Source: a virus. From it: a DNA stretch of 64,000 nucleotides. Below, piece by piece: positions 56,965-64,000 of this stretch (its first letter is position 1; each line of letters begins with the position of its first letter). A program made the translations under genes and the position numbers. The notes under the pieces are model-generated. The model made no database searches. It saw nothing but the letters and a program-made list of their open reading frames with translations, and was not told the origin of the DNA. The stretch lies in IMG/VR virus record IMGVR_UViG_3300033149_003115, positions 1 to 64,000 of that record. One strand, written 5' to 3'.

Positions 56965-57624
56965 ATGACTATCTATGTTGATATCCATGAGCCGTCTTCT
57001 ATGTCCACTAAGCTCAAACACCTTGGGGTGGATGTCAAGGTGATGGACCTTAAGGTGGGGGACTACTGGGTGGGAGATGCCATGATAGAGCGTAAGACCA
57101 TAGATGACTTCCTCAGATCCATAGTACAGAAGAGATACTATAAGCAGCTTTACAACATGATGAAGAACACCAAGAAGGGGATGGTCTACATTACTGGAGT
57201 ATATCCCAAAGTACCTCCGATGAGGAGAGTTGGGGGTAAGCTAAGACCTATAGACATAGAAAGTGTGTTGAGGACTCATAGGATCGTTAGCTATTATTCC
57301 TTTAGAATACCAGTGTTCCATGTTAGCTCTGATGATGATCTCATCAAGGATCTGCTGGAGTATCATACCAAATCAGGTAAGAATGTCTCTCTCAAACCCC
57401 TGGACATCAGACGTAAAGCTGATAGCCTGGAGGATATCAGGACTAACATATTTGGATCCATACCAGGGATAGGGAGGAAGACAGCTAACTACCTGGGTAA
57501 GCATCTCTCTCTAGAGAGTGTGTTCTCCATGTCGGTGGATGAGCTTAGAGATCTTAAAGTAGGAAATAAGAGATTAGGAAAGAGAGGTGAGCACATATAC
57601 AATGTCTTCCATGATAAGAGATAA
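56965..57624 (+). CDS. ERCC4-type (XPF/Mus81-like) nuclease with HhH
   Basis: VDIHE (D6), VGDYWVGD (D33) and IERKTIDDFL (E42, R43, K44) give the ERCC4 catalytic core GD-x(n)-ERK-x3-D. The C-terminal SIPGIGRKTANYLGKHL is a helix-hairpin-helix. At 219 residues it matches archaeal XPF without the helicase part. It would cut 3' flaps, forks or recombination intermediates. Confidence 0.85.
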   Translation: MTIYVDIHEPSSMSTKLKHLGVDVKVMDLKVGDYWVGDAMIERKTIDDFLRSIVQKRYYKQLYNMMKNTKKGMVYITGVYPKVPPMRRVGGKLRPIDIESVLRTHRIVSYYSFRIPVFHVSSDDDLIKDLLEYHTKSGKNVSLKPLDIRRKADSLEDIRTNIFGSIPGIGRKTANYLGKHLSLESVFSMSVDELRDLKVGNKRLGKRGEHIYNVFHDKR

Positions 57625-57826
57625 GAAGGATGTTGAGCTAGGAAAGGATATACCCTCTATCAAGAAGCAGCTAGGTAGACCTGTCACATGCTTTGGATGT
57701 GGTAAGATAATAGAGAACCTAGAGGACATCAGGTGGGGTAGAGTAGTGATAGAAATGGGTAATCTAAGGTTTAGATACCTGGCTCCATTCTGTAGTGACA
57801 AATGTGTGGTCACTTATGAGCTGTGA
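57602..57826 (+). CDS. Zinc-binding protein, 74 aa
   Basis: CFGCGKIIENLEDI...FCSDKCVVTYEL: a zinc knuckle/treble-clef pair. GAGGTGA (57584-57590) is 11 nt before ATG 57602; GTG 57587 is part of that site. Overlaps the nuclease gene. Confidence 0.6.
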   Translation: MSSMIRDKKDVELGKDIPSIKKQLGRPVTCFGCGKIIENLEDIRWGRVVIEMGNLRFRYLAPFCSDKCVVTYEL

Positions 57827-57880
57827 GATGAAATATCGGTTAGTATCGGATCATAGTAACAACCTAAAGGAGGATACGAG

Positions 57881-58909
57881 ATGAGTGAGAAGATACCTAA
57901 GAAAATAGTAGATAGGTTAGTGAAACACTCAGAGCAATATGGAATATCCATGGATGAGCTGAAAGAGGAGTACATGGAATACCTAGGACAAGTGAGAAAG
58001 GAGTTCAGTGATCTACCAGAGAGGAAGCAAAAGGTCCTGGCATACAGAAGACTAAAAGCAAGGCTGAAAGCTGAGGAGGGTGGGATTGGATCCAGAGCAG
58101 TTATGCACAGTGCTTTCTTCATAGGAGAGTCAGGGTTACAGAATACAGCTGATCAGATGATAGCTAAGATAAAGAGAATGTCAACTGAGGAGCAAAGGAT
58201 CTTTCATCCTGATCCCAACACGTGGCTAGACTACAGAGAGGGTGACACCTACCTTAAACCAATAGAGGGATATGATCATAGGACATACTATGCTGTTGGA
58301 TCAAGTGGTAAGGAGATAGACAAGAGCAGGTTAGGATTCATGGCTATACAGGCATGGAGGAAAGCTGCTACAGCCCTGAGCCCTGAGCTAGGGGTTGTGT
58401 ATAACTTCAGAGCTATCAACAATGGAGGGGACAAGCAGCTCAAGTACTATGATCTGAATGCTACTGAGATAACCAGGCTAAGAGAGTCCTCTAAGCAGCT
58501 AACAGAGGATGAGAAAGAGTATCTGATAAGGAACTGTGGATGGGAGATATACACACTAGCAGACTTGGACATGTTGTATAAGACTCATTTCCAAGCTAAT
58601 GAGCTAAATGGGAATAGAGTCTTCGATAGACAACCAGTCTTCATAGAAGCTGATGTCTCTAACATAGTTTTTAGAGATGATAGATCTACCAGAGTGTCCC
58701 TGGATGATGAGCTGGAGACAGGGGATTTCGTTTCAACTGCTTATGTCCCACACTACTTACCTATTAAGTTCAAGCAGGGAGATAGGGTAATATTTCTAGC
58801 AGAGCTTGGAGAGATCACATCCAGGACAGGTGATACCAGCACAGTGCTATTTGTCAAGGGGTACTTTAGAGTCCCAGAGTCTAGTAAAGCAATAGACTTC
58901 CTAGACTAA
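57881..58909 (+). CDS. Conserved replication-region protein, possibly OB-fold ssDNA-binding, 342 aa
   Basis: N-terminal helical region with charged coils (about 1-75), a central alpha/beta part and a C-terminal beta-rich part (FKQGDRVIFLAELGEITSRT...VLFVKGYFRVPES) that reads like an OB domain. Position between the ERCC4 nuclease and ParB/PolB suggests a replication accessory such as a single-strand-binding protein; that is inference. GGAGGAT precedes ATG. Confidence 0.5.
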   Translation: MSEKIPKKIVDRLVKHSEQYGISMDELKEEYMEYLGQVRKEFSDLPERKQKVLAYRRLKARLKAEEGGIGSRAVMHSAFFIGESGLQNTADQMIAKIKRMSTEEQRIFHPDPNTWLDYREGDTYLKPIEGYDHRTYYAVGSSGKEIDKSRLGFMAIQAWRKAATALSPELGVVYNFRAINNGGDKQLKYYDLNATEITRLRESSKQLTEDEKEYLIRNCGWEIYTLADLDMLYKTHFQANELNGNRVFDRQPVFIEADVSNIVFRDDRSTRVSLDDELETGDFVSTAYVPHYLPIKFKQGDRVIFLAELGEITSRTGDTSTVLFVKGYFRVPESSKAIDFLD

Positions 58910-58925
58910 CCTATTTATTCCTCTC

Positions 58926-58934
58926 TTTTTTTTT
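58926..58934 (+). terminator. T9 tract, candidate archaeal terminator
   Basis: Nine T in a row after a pyrimidine-rich lead (CTATTTATTCCTCTC), 16 nt after the stop of the 57881 gene. T-rich tracts terminate archaeal RNA polymerase. Confidence 0.5.
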
Positions 58935-58955
58935 AATGTAAGAGGTGATTTGTTT

Positions 58956-59249
58956 ATGATGATAATTGGAGTAGAGATCAAAGATGCCATAAGGGTAAAG
59001 GGGAGAATAGTCTGGAATAACCCTTATAGGAGAGAGAAAGGACCCAGGTCTGATAAGCATCCTGTGTTTAGAGTTAAGAACAGGAGTCTGAGGACTTTGA
59101 TGTGGTTGTATGGTTTATTTAGAGAGGAGGGTGTTGTCCCATCAGCTATGGATTTTTCTCTATTAACCGAGGTGATCAGTAAGAAGATCGGTATCACTAG
59201 ATATGGAGCTTATGACTATGCTAGAGCATTGTCCTATATTACTTCATAA
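58956..59249 (+). CDS. Unknown protein, 97 aa
   Basis: ATG 58956 has GAGGTGA 7 nt upstream; TTG 58950 is too close. Basic N-terminal half, helical C-terminal half. No family recognised. Confidence 0.5.
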   Translation: MMIIGVEIKDAIRVKGRIVWNNPYRREKGPRSDKHPVFRVKNRSLRTLMWLYGLFREEGVVPSAMDFSLLTEVISKKIGITRYGAYDYARALSYITS

Positions 59250-59277
59250 TTAAGTAGAAAAGAGGTGAACTAAGAAT

Positions 59278-60174
59278 ATGAGTGATGGATATAGTAGGTT
59301 ATGGGAAGAGAAGGGTGATGAGTGGGAGATCCTGTATCTAAGCCCTGATGAGATCAAGGGGATATCCCAGTACAATGCTAGGAAGACATTCCCTGATAAG
59401 GAGCTAGAGGAGCTGGTGATCTCTCTGAGAGAAGCTGGTATTAACACCAGACCTATCATCCTGGACCAGCACAATGAGGTGGTGGAGGGTGGTAGAAGAT
59501 ATCAAGCAGCTCTCAAAGCTGGGCTAGAGAAGGTCTTCTGTCTTAGAAAGACCATGACACCTCTGGAGGCTAAAGTAAGATCCTTCATAGAGAACGAGCT
59601 ATCATATGACATGACTGAAAGAGACAGATATCTCTTTGCTAAGGATCTGGTTGAGAAAGAGGGGATCAAGCCAGAGGACATAGCTTTCATAGTGGGAAGA
59701 TCACATAGCACTGTTAGAGAATGGTTAGCCTATGAGAAATACCCAAAGGTGCTCTCAGAATCTGATGCCAGGGATGTGTATGATACTCAGTCAGCTAGAA
59801 AGAGAAAGATCCTGAGGGTCACTATAGATAACCCAGCCTTCCAGGATGATCCAGAGGCTGCTCTCAAGCTAGCAAAACATCTGGACAAGATCAGGCATAG
59901 GACACTGGACGATATTAAGCAGGATGTCAAGGAGGGAGTCTTCAACTCTCATGCATCAGAGAAGGTGGATAGGATAGTGAGGAGGGAGGAAGAGCTCTCA
60001 TCACACCCTGAGAAGTTTAGGCTTAGACATCTAAGGGTCCCTAGAGAGCTGGACAGGAGGCTGATCAAGGTATTCAAGTTTGATTATCCCAAGGATCCAG
60101 TGGAGGATGCTATAGTGAAGATCCTGGAGGACTATGTGAATACAAGAGAAAAAGAGCTGGGGTTTGTACGATGA
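59278..60174 (+). CDS. ParB-like protein, 298 aa
   Basis: QYNARKTFPDKELEELVISL, then GINTRPIIL, VVEGGRRYQAALKAGL and an HTH (DIAFIVGRSHSTVREWL) form the ParB/Srx plus KorB-like layout. The C-terminal third is helical. Could act in partition or as a transcription regulator next to PolB. Unlike the 42284 protein, it lacks a Cys pair. Confidence 0.72.
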   Translation: MSDGYSRLWEEKGDEWEILYLSPDEIKGISQYNARKTFPDKELEELVISLREAGINTRPIILDQHNEVVEGGRRYQAALKAGLEKVFCLRKTMTPLEAKVRSFIENELSYDMTERDRYLFAKDLVEKEGIKPEDIAFIVGRSHSTVREWLAYEKYPKVLSESDARDVYDTQSARKRKILRVTIDNPAFQDDPEAALKLAKHLDKIRHRTLDDIKQDVKEGVFNSHASEKVDRIVRREEELSSHPEKFRLRHLRVPRELDRRLIKVFKFDYPKDPVEDAIVKILEDYVNTREKELGFVR

Positions 60175-60386
60175 GGGTAGTGATAATCTTTGACACAACT
60201 GAACCATCATTTGAAGCTGAAGTGTTCCATGATGGGGTCAAGAAGAAGAACCTTAGTAACCTGTTCTTGTTACTAAGACCCACTCAGCTTCCCATATATG
60301 AGACCTTCCAGAACATCCTATTTTATGATATTTTAGAAAAAGGGATCAATGCTGTTAAGAAAGAAAGAGTGGTAGAGGAGCTATAG
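60171..60386 (+). CDS. Unknown protein, 71 aa
   Basis: ATGA overlap with the ParB-like gene and direct abutment with PolB. Beta strand start (RVVIIFDTTEPSF) and end KKERVVEEL. No family. Confidence 0.5.
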   Translation: MRVVIIFDTTEPSFEAEVFHDGVKKKNLSNLFLLLRPTQLPIYETFQNILFYDILEKGINAVKKERVVEEL

Positions 60387-62975
60387 ATGAGGCTCTGCCT
60401 GACCAATATAGACTACAAGATAGAGGACAATGCTCCAGTTGTTTACATGTTTGTGAGGGACATAGAGGGGAATAGGTACATCATTAGAGACAATAGCTTT
60501 GAGCCTTATTTCTATATTAGAGAGAAAGACTACAATGTCTTGAGACTGGATGACAAGAGGAGAGGGTGCATTAAGAGAGTTGAGAAGGGGAACTTCAAGC
60601 TCTTAAGGGCTAGTAGAAGAGGAGTGAAGATAGTAACTTATTTACCTGGTCAGGTCAGGGAGCTCAGGAACTGGTTACACTCTATGAGGGATAGGAGGGA
60701 GCATCCCAGAGGGATAGAGACGTATGAAGCTGATGTGTTGTTTGTCTATAGATACCTTATAGATAGGAAGATCATCAATGGGGTGGAGATAGATGACAAG
60801 TATTTCAGGATATGTAAAGACCTTGGATATATCCCCTGGAGTGATGAATATTGTGGACCAGCAAATGTTGAGTTCTCCAGGGTTAGATGTTTGTTTATAG
60901 ATATTGAGGTCACAGACGGGATCCCCAAAGAGGGGTACACATCCCCAGTGACCGTGATAGGGACTTATGACTCTTTCACCAGACAATACCATGTGTTCTA
61001 TTGGAGGGGATCCCATTATTCTATCTCATCTGATCATATCATATACAGCAGATCAGAGGATGGCATGTTTGTTAGGTTCTTGGAGTATGTTAGCAAGATA
61101 AACCCAGATCTTATCCTCTCCTTTACCAAGTTTGACATGTTGTATCTTATCAAGAGGATGAGAAAGATCAGGCTAGATCCCTCAGTGTTATCTCAGATAG
61201 GGACAGTGAAGTGTTATGACAAGATGGAGAGAGTGAGCATAGGTGGTGTTGAGTACATAGACCTGGGACAGGTGTACAAGAAGGTGGTGAGAGGACAGAA
61301 ATGGGAGACTCTGGATGCTATCTCTAACAGGGAGCTAGGGTATGGTAAGAAGAGGCTAAGCAAGGGTGATATATACTCTACCTGGATACATGATTATAGG
61401 AGTGTGTTACTCTATAACCTCAGAGATGTGTTCTTGATCAAGAAGCTAGATGAAAAGCTTGATCTTGTGGATTACTTGGATGTTATCAGGAGAATAGTGG
61501 GGTGTAGGTTCAATGATGCTATGTTTGCAGCTAGAGTGGCTGATATCCTCTACCTGAGGTTGCTAAATGGGAAGCTAGCCTTGTTCTCTAGACCTATGGA
61601 GAGAGCTAAAAGAGGGTACCTGGGAGCAATGGTGTACACAGCTAAGAAAGGTATTTACGATCATGTTGTGTGTCTGGACTATAGGTCATTGTACCCCTCT
61701 ATCATCAGGGCTTACAACATTGGCTATAACACCTATGATCCGATAGCTGGGGATATAGTGATAGCTGAGAACTACAAGTACAGGAGTGATGTCCAGAGCT
61801 GGACTGTTAAGATATTAAATGATCTAAGTCCTCTCCTGGATGAGAACAAGAGAGAGATAGAGAAAGCTAAGAAGGCTAAGGACTTTGCTGAGGTTAAGAG
61901 ACTAAAGAGAAGACGTATGGCTCTGAAGTCTATTGTAAATGGTATCTATGGCTTCTATGGGTATGCAGGGAACCCAGATGAGCATCACCCAGCTGCTAGG
62001 TTATATTCATCCGACATAGCAGAGTCTATCACAGTAGCAGCTAGGAAGCTACTAGAGAAGACATGGAGCATAGTCGGGGATCTGGGGTATGAAATGGTGT
62101 ACTCTGACACAGACTCAGTATTTGTCAAGCTAAAGGGGACTGATAACTACATGGATGAGAGCATGGAGCTTAAAGACAAGATAGAATCCAGGTTGTGGAG
62201 CTATATCAGGGAAAGATGGAGGATAGACCCTTCTAACTTCATACTAGACCTGGAGGATGTCTATAAGAAATTTGTGATATTGACTAAGAAGAGATATAGT
62301 GCTCTGACCATAGATGGGGATAGAATAAACAAGGGACTGGAGATAGTCAGGAGGGATCAATCAGATCTGACGGTGGAGACCCAGAAGGGGTTACTGGATC
62401 TGATCCTTAAGGATGCTCCAGTATCCAGGATTAGGGAGTTTGTCAAGGGACAGATAAGGAAGCTAGACACTGAGCCATTGGAAAGGGTGGGGATAGCTGC
62501 TATGCTTCAACAGAGGAGGGACAGCTACACCAGTGCAGTTATCCATCTCAAGGCATTTGAATTTGCTAATCAGGTGTTGAAGCTCGATCTAGAGGAGGGT
62601 GAGAGGTTCTATTATATCTTCATCAAGCCATACAAGCTAAAGAGAGTGAGGATAAGGATCAGGCTGAGCAGCCCAGTCATGAGCTCTCAGGGAGAGATCT
62701 ATGATGTGGTGAGCGATGAGGGCAAAGGGTACCAGAATAAGAAGATAGCTCACATCACCAGGGACATTATCAGTGATGTGGCTGGGTTCAGATCATCATC
62801 TGATCTTGAGAGAGCTCCTGGGATAGTTGTGGACAAGGAGAGGTTATTGGATCGTACTATAAAGAGCAAAGTGGAGGATCTCCTAGATCTGGTGGGTTTA
62901 TCATGGAGTGAGATATTAGATGAGACAAGGAACCAAAAGAGATCAAGGCTTGACTACTATTTCTCATCAAGCTAA
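60387..62975 (+). CDS. Family B DNA polymerase
   Basis: Full-length 862-residue enzyme. Exo I FIDIEVTD (about 170-177), Exo II with KFDMLYL (the usual Asn of N-x3-FD is absent), Exo III YNLRDVFLIKKLD; polymerase motif A LDYRSLYPSI (about 430-439), motif B KSIVNGIYGFYG, motif C YSDTDS (572-577) and TKKRY. All catalytic aspartates are present, so proofreading and synthesis are expected. The length and absence of TPR2-like insertions suggest an RNA-primed rather than protein-primed enzyme. Confidence 0.92.
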   Translation: MRLCLTNIDYKIEDNAPVVYMFVRDIEGNRYIIRDNSFEPYFYIREKDYNVLRLDDKRRGCIKRVEKGNFKLLRASRRGVKIVTYLPGQVRELRNWLHSMRDRREHPRGIETYEADVLFVYRYLIDRKIINGVEIDDKYFRICKDLGYIPWSDEYCGPANVEFSRVRCLFIDIEVTDGIPKEGYTSPVTVIGTYDSFTRQYHVFYWRGSHYSISSDHIIYSRSEDGMFVRFLEYVSKINPDLILSFTKFDMLYLIKRMRKIRLDPSVLSQIGTVKCYDKMERVSIGGVEYIDLGQVYKKVVRGQKWETLDAISNRELGYGKKRLSKGDIYSTWIHDYRSVLLYNLRDVFLIKKLDEKLDLVDYLDVIRRIVGCRFNDAMFAARVADILYLRLLNGKLALFSRPMERAKRGYLGAMVYTAKKGIYDHVVCLDYRSLYPSIIRAYNIGYNTYDPIAGDIVIAENYKYRSDVQSWTVKILNDLSPLLDENKREIEKAKKAKDFAEVKRLKRRRMALKSIVNGIYGFYGYAGNPDEHHPAARLYSSDIAESITVAARKLLEKTWSIVGDLGYEMVYSDTDSVFVKLKGTDNYMDESMELKDKIESRLWSYIRERWRIDPSNFILDLEDVYKKFVILTKKRYSALTIDGDRINKGLEIVRRDQSDLTVETQKGLLDLILKDAPVSRIREFVKGQIRKLDTEPLERVGIAAMLQQRRDSYTSAVIHLKAFEFANQVLKLDLEEGERFYYIFIKPYKLKRVRIRIRLSSPVMSSQGEIYDVVSDEGKGYQNKKIAHITRDIISDVAGFRSSSDLERAPGIVVDKERLLDRTIKSKVEDLLDLVGLSWSEILDETRNQKRSRLDYYFSSS

Positions 62976-62985
62976 TCCTAACATA

Positions 62986-63186
62986 GTGATCACATATCTT
63001 GATCTTGATGACTATCCACACCCTAAGCTTGATCTATCACCACCATACACTTACTCGTTAATATCTTATTGTTATGAGTGTAAAAAGAAGTTCAAGCCTA
63101 ATGATAAGATTATATGGTATAGAGATTTTAAAGACATCTATAGACCCTACTGCTCTATGAGATGTCTAGTCAAGCATATTCTTTAA
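62986..63186 (+). CDS. Zinc-binding protein, 66 aa
   Basis: YCYECKKKFKPNDKI...RPYCSMRCLVKHIL: treble-clef-like cysteines as in the 57602 protein. GTG 62986 avoids overlap with PolB; ATG 62920 inside PolB is the alternative. Confidence 0.5.
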   Translation: MITYLDLDDYPHPKLDLSPPYTYSLISYCYECKKKFKPNDKIIWYRDFKDIYRPYCSMRCLVKHIL

Positions 63187-63240
63187 AGCTAAGGATATAT
63201 TCCTCTTTTCTTATTTTAGATCACACTAGAGGAGAATAAT

Positions 63241-63426
63241 ATGCCTAAACCCTTGTATAAATATTCTATGTGGTTATGTCCTCAATGTGGTAAAGAGCTA
63301 AGTGTCTCTAGTGTCAAGTATCATAAAATAGACAATGGTGTGTTCAAGAGTGATAAGGTGATAATAGAGACTACTTATGAGTGTAAAGTATGTGGGTGGT
63401 CTTACTGGGAATCAGAGGAGGTATAG
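63241..63426 (+). CDS. Zinc ribbon protein, 61 aa
   Basis: LCPQCGKEL and ECKVCGWSY pairs with about 30 residues between. Upstream gap has AT-rich ATATATTCC and GAGGAGA before ATG. Confidence 0.6.
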   Translation: MPKPLYKYSMWLCPQCGKELSVSSVKYHKIDNGVFKSDKVIIETTYECKVCGWSYWESEEV

Positions 63427-63428
63427 AC

Positions 63429-63767
63429 ATGGAGACCAGGGTTCTTCTTAAGGAGTACTTTAAGGATAAGATAGTGAAGGATAAGAAATGTCCTTATTGT
63501 GACCAAGTGTCATTAGTCTTACAAAGGGATGTTGACTACCACACATTACGTTCTTACTACTGGTGTACTGAGTGTGGATTTGCTATAAGCTCTTACTTAT
63601 TAGATAACCCTGAACATGCTGAGGATGCTTTGAAAGTAGCTGTGGAATGGTATAACGAGCTATTGGAGAAAAAGAAGGGGTTAGAAAGAAGCTTAGGGTA
63701 TGTAACTGACAGGCTAAGGAGAGCTGGTAAGAAGGTACTGAGATCAGTGGTGATCGATGAGCTATGA
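63429..63767 (+). CDS. Zinc ribbon plus helical protein, 112 aa
   Basis: CPYCDQVSLVLQRD...WCTECGFA then a long helical region (AVEWYNELLEKKKGLERSL) and tail VLRSVVIDEL. GAGGAGGT 6 nt upstream of ATG 63429. Confidence 0.6.
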   Translation: METRVLLKEYFKDKIVKDKKCPYCDQVSLVLQRDVDYHTLRSYYWCTECGFAISSYLLDNPEHAEDALKVAVEWYNELLEKKKGLERSLGYVTDRLRRAGKKVLRSVVIDEL

Positions 63768-63973
63768 CCAGGTGCGAGTCCTGTGGATCTTTCTTTAATG
63801 GGAGGGGATCCAACAATCTATGCTTAAGGTGCTTCCTGAAGGTTCTGGAACATTTCCCATTCTTGAAACATCTGTTGTACTCATCTGATGAGCTCTTTGA
63901 TCTATACTTTACCACTTATTATGATGAGCCAGTTGACAAGATCAGAAAAATGATAATAGCTGAAATACTGTAG
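63764..63973 (+). CDS. Family B-like zinc peptide (copy 20)
   Basis: ATGA overlap. CESCGSFFNGRG, LCLRCF, then YYDEPVDKIRKMIIAEIL. It lacks the third Cys of C-x2-CG-x-F-x-C but keeps the second pair and the tail, so it is a distant family member 23 kb from the main cluster. Confidence 0.55.
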   Translation: MTRCESCGSFFNGRGSNNLCLRCFLKVLEHFPFLKHLLYSSDELFDLYFTTYYDEPVDKIRKMIIAEIL

Positions 63974-64000
63974 TAAAGATATATTAAGGGTATGTAAGTT

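Noticed and set aside
57881-58909. Firm RPA/SSB assignment
   Set aside because: Only the C-terminal strand pattern and the gene context suggest an OB fold; without a profile search I keep it as unknown with a possibility.
1-64000. tRNA, rRNA, insertion sequences, integrase, capsid, portal or terminase genes
   Set aside because: Looked for characteristic motifs (tRNA arms and CCA-type ends, DDE transposase or tyrosine-recombinase motifs, terminase Walker/nuclease pairs) and found none I could support.

Overview
The window reads as part of a large archaeal extrachromosomal element, most likely a virus or virus-like plasmid of a thermophilic archaeon. The reasons are: every convincing gene lies on the + strand; genes are tightly packed with ATGA, TTGA and TGATG overlaps; most starts have GGAGG/GAGGTGA ribosome-binding sites; TTG and GTG starts are common; arginine is almost always AGA/AGG; and the informational genes are archaeal in type (RadA with N-terminal HhH, family B DNA polymerase, ERCC4 nuclease, archaeal-type RNA ligase, DHH phosphoesterase, PC4-like protein). 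I recognise no capsid, portal, terminase, rRNA, tRNA or CRISPR, so 'virus' is an inference and lineage cannot be fixed. CpG is strongly depleted, while GATC, AGCT and CTAG look enriched.

Layout. 0-7 kb: small unknown proteins, zinc ribbons, an HExxH protein, a GHKL-ATPase/zincin fusion and a dual-specificity phosphatase. 7-10 kb: a calcineurin-like phosphoesterase split by a +1 frameshift, a structured non-coding segment and a 633-residue protein with a TerD-like end. 10-21 kb: accessory genes dominated by small Cys-rich proteins in several paralogous families (called A, B and C here), a RecA-like ATPase, four tandem membrane paralogues and two tandem 160-170-residue paralogues. 21-24 kb: a MoxR-type AAA+ ATPase with its VWA/HExxH partner. 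24-30.6 kb: family A peptides, a DUF932-like protein, two beta-class DNA methyltransferases, a SPOUT methyltransferase, MazG, a class I methyltransferase, a DUF4406-like protein, a PC4-like protein and a divergent phosphoesterase. 30.6-32.5 kb: a cassette flanked by degenerate pentanucleotide (GNTNN) arrays. 33-41 kb: an extended run of family B zinc peptides with an RNA ligase, a P-loop ATPase and a radical SAM enzyme. 41.6-48.8 kb: palindrome-rich control regions, a ParB-like protein, coiled-coil proteins and an EDxHD-like endonuclease. 48.8-64 kb: AAA+ ATPase, methyltransferase, DHH protein, sugar epimerase, SWIM finger, RadA, a homing endonuclease inserted with a recoded gene end, ERCC4 nuclease, a conserved 342-residue protein, a second ParB-like protein and DNA polymerase B.

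How it may work together. The right-hand 10 kb looks like a replication and recombination module (PolB, RadA, ERCC4 nuclease, ParB-like, DHH protein). The left and middle parts look like host-interaction material: about 31 short Cys-rich proteins, membrane paralogues and orphan methyltransferases.

The most unusual signals are three. (1) A common C-terminal tail, roughly K-[KR]-[IL]-x-[VIL]-[VI]-E-x-[LI] at the carboxy end, is shared by several dozen proteins of unrelated fold and is written with all six leucine codons. (2) Four 5-bp-periodic GNTNN arrays flank a 1.5-kb cassette. (3) A zinc peptide family is expanded to about 20 copies. The functional links between these are inference.
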